DNA of 64,000 nt from Gemmatimonadota bacterium (GTDB taxonomy: Bacteria; Gemmatimonadota; Gemmatimonadetes; Longimicrobiales; Gaopeijiaceae), in NCBI GenBank assembly GCA_007121455.1, contig SKKN01000005.1, positions 1 to 64,000 on the forward strand, read 5' to 3'. Of the stretch, positions 41,156 to 50,139 are shown one piece after another. Under the pieces are notes generated by a model. That model was not told the origin of the DNA. It was given only the letters and a program-made list of their open reading frames with translations, and did not search any database. The first letter of the stretch is position 1; each line of letters begins with the position of its first letter. A program made the position numbers and the translations under genes.

Positions 41156-41770
41156 TCATGAATTCGCCCCCCCTTCTCGTTCCGCCCACAGCTTACCCAT
41201 GTACTTCCCGATCAGGTCCCCCTCGACATTCACCGGATCCCCGGGGCGCAGAAGGTGGAGATTCGTCCTCTCCCAGGTGAGGGGAATGATCCCCACCTCG
41301 ACCCGGTCGTCGGAGAGCAAGCGATTCACCGTGAGGCTCACGCCGTTGAGCGCGATCGAGCCATGCGGGATCGTGAGGCGGTGCACCTCCGTCGGGATCC
41401 GGAACGTCAGGAGGTGGTGCTCCCCCGAGGGATCGGTCCGCAGGAGCTCGCCGAGGCCGTCCACATGTCCCTGGACGAGGTGGCCCTCGAGGCGCCCTCC
41501 CAGAGGAAGCGCCCGCTCGAGATTCACCACGGACCCGTCGGCGTACCGACCCGCCACGGTGCGCGAGAGAGTGGTTCCGATCACCTCGACCGAGAGGATT
41601 CCACCCTCGGTGCGGACCGCGGTCAGACAGGCCCCGTCCACGGAGACGGATGCACCGGGAATGAGCCCGTTCGAGAGCGCCTCCGGCACTTCAAGCTCGA
41701 CGTCGCGGACCTGCTCCCGGTCCCGAACCTGCACCACGGTCCCGGTCGATTCCACAATCCCCGTGAACAT
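41156..41770 (-). CDS. ribE: Riboflavin synthase, alpha chain
   Basis: A 204-residue enzyme with two lumazine-binding repeats. The first starts 'MFTGIVESTGTVVQV', with 'VSVDGACLTAV' near 45-55; the second has 'LEGHLVQGHVDGLG' and 'IALNGVSLTVNRL'. The ATG at 41770 overlaps the ribD stop by one base (TGATG), fixing the start. It dismutates two lumazines to riboflavin. Confidence 0.95.
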   Translation of the reverse strand: MFTGIVESTGTVVQVRDREQVRDVELEVPEALSNGLIPGASVSVDGACLTAVRTEGGILSVEVIGTTLSRTVAGRYADGSVVNLERALPLGGRLEGHLVQGHVDGLGELLRTDPSGEHHLLTFRIPTEVHRLTIPHGSIALNGVSLTVNRLLSDDRVEVGIIPLTWERTNLHLLRPGDPVNVEGDLIGKYMGKLWAEREGGANS

Positions 41771-42885
41771 CAATCCCTCCGGTCGAGGACGAGAAGTGTG
41801 TCCGGCCCGATCCGCCTGGGCTCCTCGGTGAGCATCCACCCCTCCGTCATCGAGGGAGCGCCGGGGAAGCCCGGAATCCCTCCTTCACCGAGGAAGAGGG
41901 GGGACACGAAGAGGTAGAGGCGCTGGACGAGATTCGCTCGAAGGAGGGCAGAAGCGAGCCGGCCCCCTCCCTCGCAGAGTGCGGAGCGAGCTCCGAGGGA
42001 CCAGAGGCGCGCAAACACCTGGTCCAGGTCCAGTCCGCCGCCCGAGGCGGCAGCGACCGTCTCCGTGCGTACGCCTGCGTCAACGAGGGCTCGCACCCTC
42101 GCCGGGTCCACCGAACGGGACGCGAAGACGACCACCTCTCCGCCCTCCTCCCGCACCATCCGCGCCCCCGGATCGAGGCGCCCCCCCGGATCGAGCACGA
42201 CGCGGCGGGGCGGTACACGGGGGCGCACGGCACCCCGCGCGGTCAGGAGGGGGTCGTCCACACGCGCCGTGGCGCCACCCACGACGATCGCATCGAAGCC
42301 CGCGCGGAGCCGGTGCACCTCCTCGTGCGCGGGAGAGCCGCTGATCACGGTCCTCACCCCGGGAGCAGCGGCGATCTTCCCGTCGAGGGAAAGGGCGAGC
42401 TTGAGCACGGTGTAACAGCGCTCCGTGCCGACGGTGTGGAAGAAGGCCGGATTGTCGCGCCGGCTCTCCTCCGGGTCGAGCACCGGCCCGCGGACCTCGA
42501 CCCCTTCTGCACAGAGCCTCGCACCACCACCTCCCGAGATCGATCCGGGATCCTGCGCCCCGAAAGTGATGCGACGGACTCCGGCGCGGAGGAGAGCGTC
42601 GGTGCACGGCGGAGTCCGACCCTCGTGATTGCAGGGCTCGAGGCTGACGTAGACATCGGCGCCATGGGCCGCCTCCCCGGCGTCCCGAAGCGCATTTACC
42701 TCGGCGTGTGGCCCCCCGAGCACCTCGTGCCATCCCTCCCCGACGATTCGGCCCTCGCGCACGATCACGCAGCCGACGAGGGGGTTGGGATGGACTCCGC
42801 CCCAGCCCCTTCCCGCGAGCTCCCGTGCCCGGTCCATGAAGCGCGCGCCCTCAGGGGGGAGCACCTCGGCTTCCGCATCGATCAT
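41770..42885 (-). CDS. ribD: Riboflavin biosynthesis deaminase/reductase RibD
   Basis: A 371-residue bifunctional enzyme. The deaminase part has 'HPNPLVGCVIVREGRIVGEGWH' and zinc ligands His60 ('GPHAEVNAL'), Cys85 and Cys94 ('EPCNHEGRTPPC'). The reductase part starts near 150 with 'VLKLALSLDGKIAAAPG' and ends with 'VQRLYLFVSPLFLGEGG'. One oddity: 'FGAQDPGSISGGGGARLCAEGV' is a Gly/Ser variant of the usual 'DPNP.V.G.G...L..AGI'. First rib gene of the cluster; only 42 bases separate it from the upstream gene, with no FMN riboswitch. Confidence 0.95.
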   Translation of the reverse strand: MIDAEAEVLPPEGARFMDRARELAGRGWGGVHPNPLVGCVIVREGRIVGEGWHEVLGGPHAEVNALRDAGEAAHGADVYVSLEPCNHEGRTPPCTDALLRAGVRRITFGAQDPGSISGGGGARLCAEGVEVRGPVLDPEESRRDNPAFFHTVGTERCYTVLKLALSLDGKIAAAPGVRTVISGSPAHEEVHRLRAGFDAIVVGGATARVDDPLLTARGAVRPRVPPRRVVLDPGGRLDPGARMVREEGGEVVVFASRSVDPARVRALVDAGVRTETVAAASGGGLDLDQVFARLWSLGARSALCEGGGRLASALLRANLVQRLYLFVSPLFLGEGGIPGFPGAPSMTEGWMLTEEPRRIGPDTLLVLDRRD

Positions 42886-42927
42886 CTGCTCGGCCGGAGC
42901 CTTCTCAGAGACACCCTTGGGGCGTCG

Positions 42928-43914
42928 TCAATAGGTCAGGCGGACGCCGATCGAGCCGAACGCCGCTCCGCGCGAAGGATCGAAGCCCGCGCCGGTCGGC
43001 GTCTCGTCACCGACTCCCGGCGCCCATCCCAGTTCCCCGGCGAGTTGCAGAACGAGGAACGTGAGGGTCCCGCCCGCGAACGCGAAGGCTCGCTGATCGG
43101 TCGGTGCATCGGAATGCCGGATCTCTCGCAACCCTCCATCGTCGCTGTGGAGGATCCGGGTTTCGATCCGACCTCCGTATCGGTCGAGGCCAGCGCCCGC
43201 CACAAGCCCGAACGCAAAAAAGTCCTTCCCGAGCGTCGCGCGCAGCGAAGTGGTGGTGGGCTTCACCTGGACCTCCCTCTCGTCGGAGAAGAGATCTCCA
43301 TGCCGGATCGAGGGGCCCCCGTGCCGCACGGCCGAAACCGATACGCCGGGGAGCGTGAAGGACTCACGCAAAAGTCCCACTCGGACGCCCGCGCCGTAGG
43401 TGAGCGCGTTTCCCCCGAAGGCGTCGCCGGGGAGATGGACGACGCTCCCCATCCCGAGCACGTCCACGGAAAGGACCCCCCCAACGGTGGGCGCCAGCGT
43501 GAATCCGTCGACGACCCCCACGCCGACCGAAAGCTGTGTCGAGGGAGCGATGAACGAGCGCTCCTGGAGCGCGCCCGGGTCTTCACGGAAGTCCGGAACC
43601 CGAAGGCGGCTGCCGGTCGCACGAAGGGACAGGGCGATCCGCGGAGTCGTCTCGAGTCGACGGCCCAACGTGCTTCCGAGCCCGGGCACCGGAGTTCCGT
43701 GCCCCGAAAGCAAACCCACCCCGCCCCGCACGGCCTGGCCGGCGAGGACCGCGTCCCGGCACGACGGGCGAAGTTCCTCCATCCCGGACACACACCCGTC
43801 GATCACCGCTTCCACGCCCTGGCCCGCCACTCCCTCCGGCACCATCCAGAGGCCGAGGAGCAGGAGGAGCGCGACTTCGCGCTTTCGGAGCCCAGGCTCA
43901 GGCGAACCGAACAC
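42928..43914 (-). CDS. Putative outer-membrane beta-barrel protein
   Basis: I start at GTG 43914, within the last codons of purM (overlap 17 bases), giving 328 residues. The signal peptide is 'KREVALLLLLGLWMVPEGVAGQG' in pattern. Then alternating polar and hydrophobic strands ('TPRIALSLRATGSRLRVP', 'FTLAPTVGGVLSVDVLG', 'YGAGVRVGLLRESF') run to a final 'GAAFGSIGVRLTY' ending in an aromatic residue. This is the look of a small barrel, but I recognise no named family. Earlier in-frame starts lie inside purM and are unlikely. Confidence 0.65.
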   Translation of the reverse strand: MFGSPEPGLRKREVALLLLLGLWMVPEGVAGQGVEAVIDGCVSGMEELRPSCRDAVLAGQAVRGGVGLLSGHGTPVPGLGSTLGRRLETTPRIALSLRATGSRLRVPDFREDPGALQERSFIAPSTQLSVGVGVVDGFTLAPTVGGVLSVDVLGMGSVVHLPGDAFGGNALTYGAGVRVGLLRESFTLPGVSVSAVRHGGPSIRHGDLFSDEREVQVKPTTTSLRATLGKDFFAFGLVAGAGLDRYGGRIETRILHSDDGGLREIRHSDAPTDQRAFAFAGGTLTFLVLQLAGELGWAPGVGDETPTGAGFDPSRGAAFGSIGVRLTY

Positions 43915-44932
43915 CGGATCCTTCCACCACCTCGCCGAGCACCCACGCTTCCTCTCCGCGCTCGAGGAGCCGCTCGACGAAGCTCCCGCACTCGCCCTCA
44001 TCGACGACTGCGACGAGCCCCACGCCCATGTTGAAGACCCGCCTCATCTCCTCCGGCGCGACAGCGCCCCCGGATCCAAGAACCCGGAAGAGATTCGGCA
44101 CCTCCCACGAAGCCAACTCGACGACGGCGCCGAGTCCCTCGGGGAGGACCCGGGGAAGGTTACCGCCCATCCCGCCGCCGGTGATGTGCGCCAGCGCGTG
44201 GAGTCCGTCCAACCCGAGATCGGGGAGGAGCGCGGAGAGGTAGGTTCGGTGGACCCGGAGCAGGACGTCGCCGACCGTCGCGTCCTCGCCCGGAAACGGA
44301 TCTTCCACATCGAGTCCCATCCGATCGAAGACGATCCGGCGCGCCAGGGTGTAACCGTTCGTGTGGAGCCCGCTCGCGCCCAGTGCGACGAGTCGGTCTC
44401 CCTCCTGGACGCGTGAACCGTCCAGGATCCGATCCCGCTCCACGATGCCCACGATGAACCCGGCCAGGTCGTACTCGTCCGCCGCGTAGAAGTCCGGCAT
44501 TTCAGCGGTCTCACCGCCCAGGAGGGCGCACTGGTTTTCGCGACAAGCCAGCGCCACCCCCCGCACCACCGCCTCCGCCACGCTCGACTCGAGCCGCCCC
44601 GTGGCGAGGTAGTCGAGGAAGAAGAGAGGACGGGCCCCCTGGACGAGGATGTCGTTCACACAGTGGTTCACCAGATCCTGCCCGACCGTATCGTGGCGTC
44701 CCGTCCGAAACGCGACCTTCAGCTTGGTGCCGACGCCGTCGGCGCTGGAGACGAGCACCGGTGCCCGATGACCGGGAGGCACCTCGTAGAGGCCCCCGAA
44801 GAGGCCGAGCCCCGAGAGGGTGTGCTCGTCACGCGTGGAATCGACGAGAGCGCGAAGCCCCTCCTTAGTGCGCTCCGCCTGCTCCAGGTCGACTCCCGCG
44901 GAACGGTAGTCGAGGCCTCTTTCCTCAGACAC
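43898..44932 (-). CDS. purM: Phosphoribosylformylglycinamidine cyclo-ligase (AIR synthetase)
   Basis: A 344-residue enzyme of purine synthesis. Start GTG 44932 overlaps the kinase gene end and gives 'LDYRSAGVDLEQAERTKEGLRALV'. Motifs: 'SSADGVGTKLKVAF', 'HCVNDILVQGARPLFFLDYLATGRL', 'ALLGGETAEMPDFY', 'GLHTNGYTLARRIV', 'HITGGGMGGNLPRVLPEGLGA'. It closes the imidazole ring of AIR using ATP. Confidence 0.95.
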   Translation of the reverse strand: MSEERGLDYRSAGVDLEQAERTKEGLRALVDSTRDEHTLSGLGLFGGLYEVPPGHRAPVLVSSADGVGTKLKVAFRTGRHDTVGQDLVNHCVNDILVQGARPLFFLDYLATGRLESSVAEAVVRGVALACRENQCALLGGETAEMPDFYAADEYDLAGFIVGIVERDRILDGSRVQEGDRLVALGASGLHTNGYTLARRIVFDRMGLDVEDPFPGEDATVGDVLLRVHRTYLSALLPDLGLDGLHALAHITGGGMGGNLPRVLPEGLGAVVELASWEVPNLFRVLGSGGAVAPEEMRRVFNMGVGLVAVVDEGECGSFVERLLERGEEAWVLGEVVEGSGVRFA

Positions 44933-45854
44933 GCACCGCTTCCGGAAGGGGGACCTCGAAGGTGGTGAGGCTTCGGAACTCCCGCACCCGCTCGAGGATC
45001 TCGTCCATTCGCACGTCGGACAGGCGCGCGACGCTGAAGTCCTCCACCGCGAAGGAGCCCATTGCGGAGCCGAAGACGACCGCGCTCCGGAGCTCCTCGC
45101 CGGACCACTGCTCGTGAGAGGCGAGATAACCGAGAAAGCCACCGGCGAACGCATCACCGGCACCCGTGGGATCGAAGACCTCCTCGAGCGGATAACCGGG
45201 TACGAAGAAGACGCTCTCCTCGTCGACCAGCATCGCTCCGTGCTCTCCCTTCTTCACGATCACCGTTTTGGCCCCGCGCTCCTGCACCCAGCGAGCGGCC
45301 TTGACGAGGTTGGGCTCCCCGGCGAGCTGCCGGATCTCTTCGTCGTTCACGAGGAGGATGTTCGTCCGCGCGAGGACGCGGAGAAGCGCCTCGCGACTCT
45401 GATCGATCCAGAGGTTCATCGTGTCGCACGCGACGAGCTCGACGGATTCGACCTGGTCGAGAACGTTGATCTGAAGCTCCGGATCGATGTTCCCCAGGAA
45501 GGCGATTCTGGGGTTCCGGTACTCCTCGGGCAGCACTGCCCGAAAGTCCGCGAAGACTCCCAGCCGGGTCTCCAGTGTCTCCCGGGAGTTGAGGTCGAAG
45601 CTGTAGACCCCGCTCCACCGGAAGCTCTCCCCGTCCCGCTCCGCGACTCCCCTCAGATCCACTCCGCGCGACCGAAGGAGATCGAGGTCCGCCATCGGAA
45701 AATCCTTTCCGACCACGCCGACGACCTGGACGGGGTGGAAGTTCGCCGCCGAGGCCGAAAAGTAGACGGCCGAGCCTCCCAGCGCGTCTTCGACCTTACC
45801 GAACGGGGTTTCCACCGTATCCAGAGCAATACTTCCCACAACGAGCACGGACAT
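44925..45854 (-). CDS. PfkB-family sugar/nucleoside kinase
   Basis: A 309-residue ribokinase-fold kinase. 'LVVGSIALDTVETPFGKVEDALGGSAVYFSASAA' is the substrate-lid start and glycine pair. The anion-hole motif 'DPTGAGDAFAGGFLGYLA' sits near 232-249 with catalytic Asp in 'GAGD'. 'VSVARLSDVRMDEI'-type ending. Substrate cannot be told; adenosine-kinase-like or sugar-kinase activity is possible. Its location between argS and purM would suit a purine nucleoside kinase, but that is a guess. Confidence 0.85.
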   Translation of the reverse strand: MSVLVVGSIALDTVETPFGKVEDALGGSAVYFSASAANFHPVQVVGVVGKDFPMADLDLLRSRGVDLRGVAERDGESFRWSGVYSFDLNSRETLETRLGVFADFRAVLPEEYRNPRIAFLGNIDPELQINVLDQVESVELVACDTMNLWIDQSREALLRVLARTNILLVNDEEIRQLAGEPNLVKAARWVQERGAKTVIVKKGEHGAMLVDEESVFFVPGYPLEEVFDPTGAGDAFAGGFLGYLASHEQWSGEELRSAVVFGSAMGSFAVEDFSVARLSDVRMDEILERVREFRSLTTFEVPLPEAVRV

Positions 45855-47534
45855 TTAATCTGACTCCTTTTCCATTCTGACAGGGGCATTCAAACCGAGA
45901 AGACGGAGCCCGTTGCGGAGGACGACCCGGATTGCGCTCGCGAGGGCGAGACGCGCCCTCCGAAGCTCCGTGTCATCGACCAGCACCGCGAGCTGCGGGT
46001 TACGTGTCGGGTTGCCGGCATGGTACCAGGAATTCACCTGGCCCGCCGTCTGTTCGAGGTATTCGCAGACGAGATGGGGGGCGCGATGCGCTCCAGCTCG
46101 CGCGATGAGCTCGGGGAACTCCGTGAGCTTCTTCGCCAACTCGCGCTCCTGCTCCGTCTCGAGAAGCGTGAGGTCGGCGGCCTCAGGATCGACATCCTCC
46201 CAATCGAGCCCAGCCTTTCGGAAGATGCTGCAGATCCGGGCATGGGCGTACTGTACTTTGTAGACCGGGTTCTTGTCCGACTGATCGAGCGCCATGTCGA
46301 GGTCGAAGACGAGGTGGGCTTCGGGCTTCCGCATGAGGAAGAAGTAGCGGGTCACATCCGCCCCGACTTCCTCCACCAACTCCCGTAGCGTGATGTACGA
46401 GCCCGCCCGCTTGGAGAACTTCACCTCCTTCCCCTCTCGCTCGACCGTCACCATCTGGTGAAGTACGTACTCCGGGTATCCTGCCGGAAGCCCGAGCGCG
46501 CGAAGTCCCGCCCTCACCCGATCCACGGTGCCGTGATGATCGGCCCCCTGCACATTGATCGCGTCCTGGAAGCCGCGCTCCCACTTCGTGAGGTGGTAGG
46601 CCACGTCCGGCAGGAAGTACGTCGGGCTCCCGTCGCTCTTCACCATGACCCGGTCCTTCTGGTCGCCATACTCGGTGGTGCGGAGCCAGAGGGCGCCTTC
46701 GTGCTCGTAGACGAGGCCGGTCTCGCGAAGCCGTTCGATCGTACGGTCGACCCGGCCCTCGTCGTAGAGGGACGTCTCGAGATAGTATTCGTCGAAGTGC
46801 ACCCCGAAGTCCGAGAGGTCCCGGTCCTGTTCCTTCCGGATGCGGTCCACGGCGAAGCGCCGCATCTCCGCGAGTCCCTCGGGAGAATCCTCGAGGTAGC
46901 GGTCTCCCGCGGTCTCCGCGAACGCTCGAGCGAGCTCGATCACGAATACGCCATGATACCCGTCTTCCGGAACGGAAGCGTCCCTCCCAAAGTGCTCCAG
47001 GTAGCGTGCCTGCACGCTCCGGGCGAGGAGCTCGATCTGGCGTCCGGCGTCGTTGTAGTAGAATTCGCGGTAGGCCTCCCAGCCGTTCCACTCGAGCAGC
47101 GCCGAGATCGTATCTCCGAGCGCGGCCTGCCGGCCGTGGCCCAGGTGGAGCGGGCCGGTCGGGTTCGCCGACACGAATTCGACCACGACCGGGCGTCCCT
47201 CTCCCGCTGTGCCCTTCCCGAACGACTCGTCGAGCTCCAGCACCTCACGTAGCCCGGCCGTGACCCGGTCCGTGCTCAGATGGAAGTTCAAGAAGCCGGG
47301 ACCTGCGACTTCGACCCTCTCGATCCCGGGCTCTCCCTCCGAGATCCTCCGAACGAGCTCCTCGGCGATCTCCCGTGGCGGCTTTCGCAGGATCGACGCG
47401 AGCGTCATCGCGACGTTCGTCGCCACGTCTCCATGGGCAGGGTCTCGCGGGCGTTCCAGGTGCACCTCCGTGGAGGGTGCCCCCATCTCCTCGAGTGCCC
47501 GTTCCAGAGCCGTCCGGACCACTGCATGGCTCAT
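45855..47534 (-). CDS. argS: Arginyl-tRNA synthetase
   Basis: A 559-residue class I synthetase. ATG 47534 gives 'SHAVVRTALERALEEMG'. The HIGH motif is 'NPTGPLHLGHGRQAALGD' near 120-137, and the KMSKS equivalent is 'VKFSKRAGSYITLREL' with the reduced form KFSKR common in ArgS. The C-terminal anticodon domain ends 'ALASAIRVVLRNGLRLLGL'. A longer frame upstream lies in low-complexity Pro/Arg sequence antisense to the next gene and is rejected. The pfkB-family gene starts next to its stop. Confidence 0.95.
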   Translation of the reverse strand: MSHAVVRTALERALEEMGAPSTEVHLERPRDPAHGDVATNVAMTLASILRKPPREIAEELVRRISEGEPGIERVEVAGPGFLNFHLSTDRVTAGLREVLELDESFGKGTAGEGRPVVVEFVSANPTGPLHLGHGRQAALGDTISALLEWNGWEAYREFYYNDAGRQIELLARSVQARYLEHFGRDASVPEDGYHGVFVIELARAFAETAGDRYLEDSPEGLAEMRRFAVDRIRKEQDRDLSDFGVHFDEYYLETSLYDEGRVDRTIERLRETGLVYEHEGALWLRTTEYGDQKDRVMVKSDGSPTYFLPDVAYHLTKWERGFQDAINVQGADHHGTVDRVRAGLRALGLPAGYPEYVLHQMVTVEREGKEVKFSKRAGSYITLRELVEEVGADVTRYFFLMRKPEAHLVFDLDMALDQSDKNPVYKVQYAHARICSIFRKAGLDWEDVDPEAADLTLLETEQERELAKKLTEFPELIARAGAHRAPHLVCEYLEQTAGQVNSWYHAGNPTRNPQLAVLVDDTELRRARLALASAIRVVLRNGLRLLGLNAPVRMEKESD

Positions 47535-47553
47535 CCGAAAGCTCGCTCCGGCC

Positions 47554-47952
47554 TCAATCGGAGGGAGGAGCCGAGGAGGCCCCCCCGGAGGAGCCGGCGC
47601 CGGTCGAGCTGTTCCCGTCGGAGGACGACTCCTTCGCCTTGGACTTCGTGGATCCACCCTCGGCCGACGGTGCCTTTTCGGAGCCCGAACTCTCGGCTTT
47701 CGAGTCCCCGCCTTCCTTCGACGCCTTGCTCCCCGAAAAGGCCTCCTCCTTCCGAGCCTGCTCGCGGTAGGCGTCGCTCCGGTAGTCCGTGATGTAGAAC
47801 CCGGGCCCCTTGAAGAGAAAGCCTGCCCCGGCCGAGATCAGACGCTCTGCATCTGCGTCGCACTCGGGGCACGAGGCCACGGGTGGGTCCGACATCTTCT
47901 GGATCGTCTCGAACAGGTGCCCCTTCGGGCACCGGTATTCGTACGTGGGCAT
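47554..47952 (-). CDS. FmdB-type zinc-ribbon protein
   Basis: A 132-residue protein. 'MPTYEYRCPKGHLFE' and 'VASCPECDADAERLIS' give the CxxxH/CxxC zinc ribbon of the FmdB regulatory-protein family; 'GFLFKGPGFYITDYRS' follows. The last 60 residues are a low-complexity Ser/Lys/Glu/Gly tail, usual for the family. ATG 47952 has AGAGG upstream. Function poorly known. Confidence 0.85.
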   Translation of the reverse strand: MPTYEYRCPKGHLFETIQKMSDPPVASCPECDADAERLISAGAGFLFKGPGFYITDYRSDAYREQARKEEAFSGSKASKEGGDSKAESSGSEKAPSAEGGSTKSKAKESSSDGNSSTGAGSSGGASSAPPSD

Positions 47953-48005
47953 CGTTTCCTCTTTCGATGATATGACGGGAACGAAGTCGAGCGGGGCACA
48001 GCACT

Positions 48006-49619
48006 TCAATCTAACGAACGGCCGCCCCCGGAGAAGGTCCCCCATTCTTCCCTCAACGTATCGCTGATCTCTCCAAGAGTCGTCAGCGCCTTCACAGCGT
48101 CGATGAGGTGAGGCATCAGGTTGTCACCGTTTCGAACCGCTTCCCGGAGCCGGTCCCTGGCTCCGGACACCGCCTCATCGTCCCTCCGCTCCCGCAGCGA
48201 CTTCAGCTTCTTCTGCTGGTCTTGTTCGAGCGAGGAGAAGTCAGCCTGTTCGATGCGAGGCGGCGCCTCGTCGTTCCGGAACGCATTTACTCCCACGACC
48301 GGACGCGCGCCACTCTCGACCTCCTTCTGGAAGGCGTATGCCGACCGGTGGATCTCATCCTGCATGAACGGAATCGCACGGGCGGAGCCTCCCTGCTCCG
48401 CGATCTCGCCCATGTACTCCCGAGCCTGCTCCTCCACCTCGGTCGTCAACGCCTCGACGAAGTAGGAGCCCGCGAGAGGATCTGCCGTCCGCGGGACTCC
48501 GGATTCATAGGCAAGGAGCTGCTGCGTGCGGAGGGCAAGCCCCGCAGCCTCCTCGGTCGGGAGAGACAACGCCTCGTCGTAGCCGTTCGTATGGAGGGAC
48601 TGGGTCCCGCCGAGCACGGCCGACAGCGCCTGGGTAGTGACCCGAACCACGTTGTTCAGCGGCTGCTGTGCGGTGAGGGTCGACCCCCCCGTCTGAGTGT
48701 GGAAGCGCAGTCGGCAGGCGGCGTCGCTGGCTCCATACCGCTCTCGCATGCAGCGGGCCCAGAGGCGGCGCGCAGCGCGGAACTTGGCCACCTCTTCGAA
48801 GAAGTCGTTGTGCGCAGCGAAGAAAAACGAGAGTCGTGGGGCGAAGCTCTCGAGCGGGATTCCCCGACTCTGTGCCCGCTCCACGTACTCGAGCCCGTTC
48901 GCGAGGGTGAAGGCGACCTCCTGGGGCGCCGTCGCGCCTGCCTCGCGGATGTGGTATCCCGAGATGGAGATGGTATTCCACCGCGGCACCTCCGTCGCAC
49001 AGAACTCCATCAGGTCGGAGACGAGGCGCAGGCTCGGTTCCGCAGGATAGATGTACGTACCCCTCGCGATGTATTCCTTCAGGATATCGTTCTGCACCGT
49101 CCCCGTGAGGGCGCCCCGCTCGACTCCCTGTTCATCCGCGACCGCCGCGTAGAGAGCGAGAAGCGTGCTCGCGGTCGCATTGATCGTCATCGAGGTGGAG
49201 ACGGCATCCAGGGAGATCCCGTCGAAAAGGGCCCGCATGTCCTCGATCGAGTCGATCGCGACGCCGGACCGGCCCACCTCCCCGGCCGCCATCGGGTGAT
49301 CCGAGTCGTATCCCATCTGGGTGGGGAGGTCGAACGCGACGGACAGGCCGGTCTGACCGTGGGCCAGGAGGTAGTGGTAGCGCCGGTTCGTCTCCTTCGC
49401 GGTTCCGAACCCGGCGTACTGCCGCATCGTCCAGAGGCGGCCGCGGTACATCGTCGGGTAGACGCCCCGCGTGAAGGGGAACTCCCCCGGACGGCCGAGG
49501 TCCCGTGGAGCGTCCACCTCCGACTCCTCCTCCGTGTAGAGGGGACGGACCGGGATTCCGCTGTCCGTGGTCGTCGGAGGCGTACTCTTCTGCTCGTCCT
49601 TGCTGCCGGGCTCACGCAT
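48006..49619 (-). CDS. Methylmalonyl-CoA mutase, large (catalytic-domain) subunit
   Basis: A 537-residue catalytic TIM-barrel subunit: '[41 protein letters not shown]' in pattern near 47-87, '[13 protein letters not shown]', 'TSMTINATA', '[20 protein letters not shown]', '[22 protein letters not shown]'. The C-terminal B12-binding domain of single-chain mutases is absent, so a separate small subunit must be encoded outside this window. It isomerises methylmalonyl-CoA to succinyl-CoA (isobutyryl-CoA mutase is a less likely alternative). It overlaps the biotin carrier gene by eight bases. Confidence 0.9.
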   Translation of the reverse strand: MREPGSKDEQKSTPPTTTDSGIPVRPLYTEEESEVDAPRDLGRPGEFPFTRGVYPTMYRGRLWTMRQYAGFGTAKETNRRYHYLLAHGQTGLSVAFDLPTQMGYDSDHPMAAGEVGRSGVAIDSIEDMRALFDGISLDAVSTSMTINATASTLLALYAAVADEQGVERGALTGTVQNDILKEYIARGTYIYPAEPSLRLVSDLMEFCATEVPRWNTISISGYHIREAGATAPQEVAFTLANGLEYVERAQSRGIPLESFAPRLSFFFAAHNDFFEEVAKFRAARRLWARCMRERYGASDAACRLRFHTQTGGSTLTAQQPLNNVVRVTTQALSAVLGGTQSLHTNGYDEALSLPTEEAAGLALRTQQLLAYESGVPRTADPLAGSYFVEALTTEVEEQAREYMGEIAEQGGSARAIPFMQDEIHRSAYAFQKEVESGARPVVGVNAFRNDEAPPRIEQADFSSLEQDQQKKLKSLRERRDDEAVSGARDRLREAVRNGDNLMPHLIDAVKALTTLGEISDTLREEWGTFSGGGRSLD

Positions 49620-50139
49620 CCGATGTCTCCTCGTCGTCCACAGGGCCGAACTCGATGAGCACCTGATCCTTCTCCACGGGCTCACCCGGCGCGACGTGGA
49701 CTTTCTTCACCCGTCCCTCCGCCTCGGCGCTCAGCTCGTTCTCCATCTTCATCGCCTCCACCACGACCACGGCCTGCCCCGCCCCAACCACCTCTCCCTC
49801 CTCGACCTCGACCTTCACGACCATCCCGGGCATCGGAGCGCGGAGCGGTCTCGGCCCCCGTTCCGCAGCGACGCGCCGGGTCAGCTCGCGGATCGCCAGC
49901 CCGGCACGATCGACCACCTCCACGCGAACCGGCCCCACGTCCAGGTCGAGCACCCAGACTCCGCCTCCCCGCCCCTCGGCCGCGATCGCGTGTGACCGGC
50001 CGTCGAGCAGAAGGCTCCGGCGCGAGGTGCCCGGGAGGCCGGCCAGATCGACATCCACGACCTCACCGTCGATCTTGAGCTCCGTTCCGTTCACCTCGAT
50101 CTCGAACTGCTCACCCTCGACGGACACGAAATAATTCAT
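49612..50139 (-). CDS. Biotin carboxyl carrier protein of an acyl-CoA carboxylase
   Basis: A 175-residue carrier. The C-terminal biotinyl domain (about 98-168) has '[19 protein letters not shown]' and '[21 protein letters not shown]', with biotin-Lys in 'EAMKMEN' (near 140). The N-terminal 90 residues are beta-rich and may contact the carboxylase subunits. The ATG overlaps the RNA-methyltransferase stop (ATGA). The nearby biotin carboxylase and carboxyltransferase genes complete the enzyme. Confidence 0.92.
   Translation of the reverse strand: MNYFVSVEGEQFEIEVNGTELKIDGEVVDVDLAGLPGTSRRSLLLDGRSHAIAAEGRGGGVWVLDLDVGPVRVEVVDRAGLAIRELTRRVAAERGPRPLRAPMPGMVVKVEVEEGEVVGAGQAVVVVEAMKMENELSAEAEGRVKKVHVAPGEPVEKDQVLIEFGPVDDEETSDA

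Noticed and set aside
42886-42927. An FMN riboswitch before ribD
   Set aside because: Only 42 bases are available and they contain none of the conserved RFN strings.
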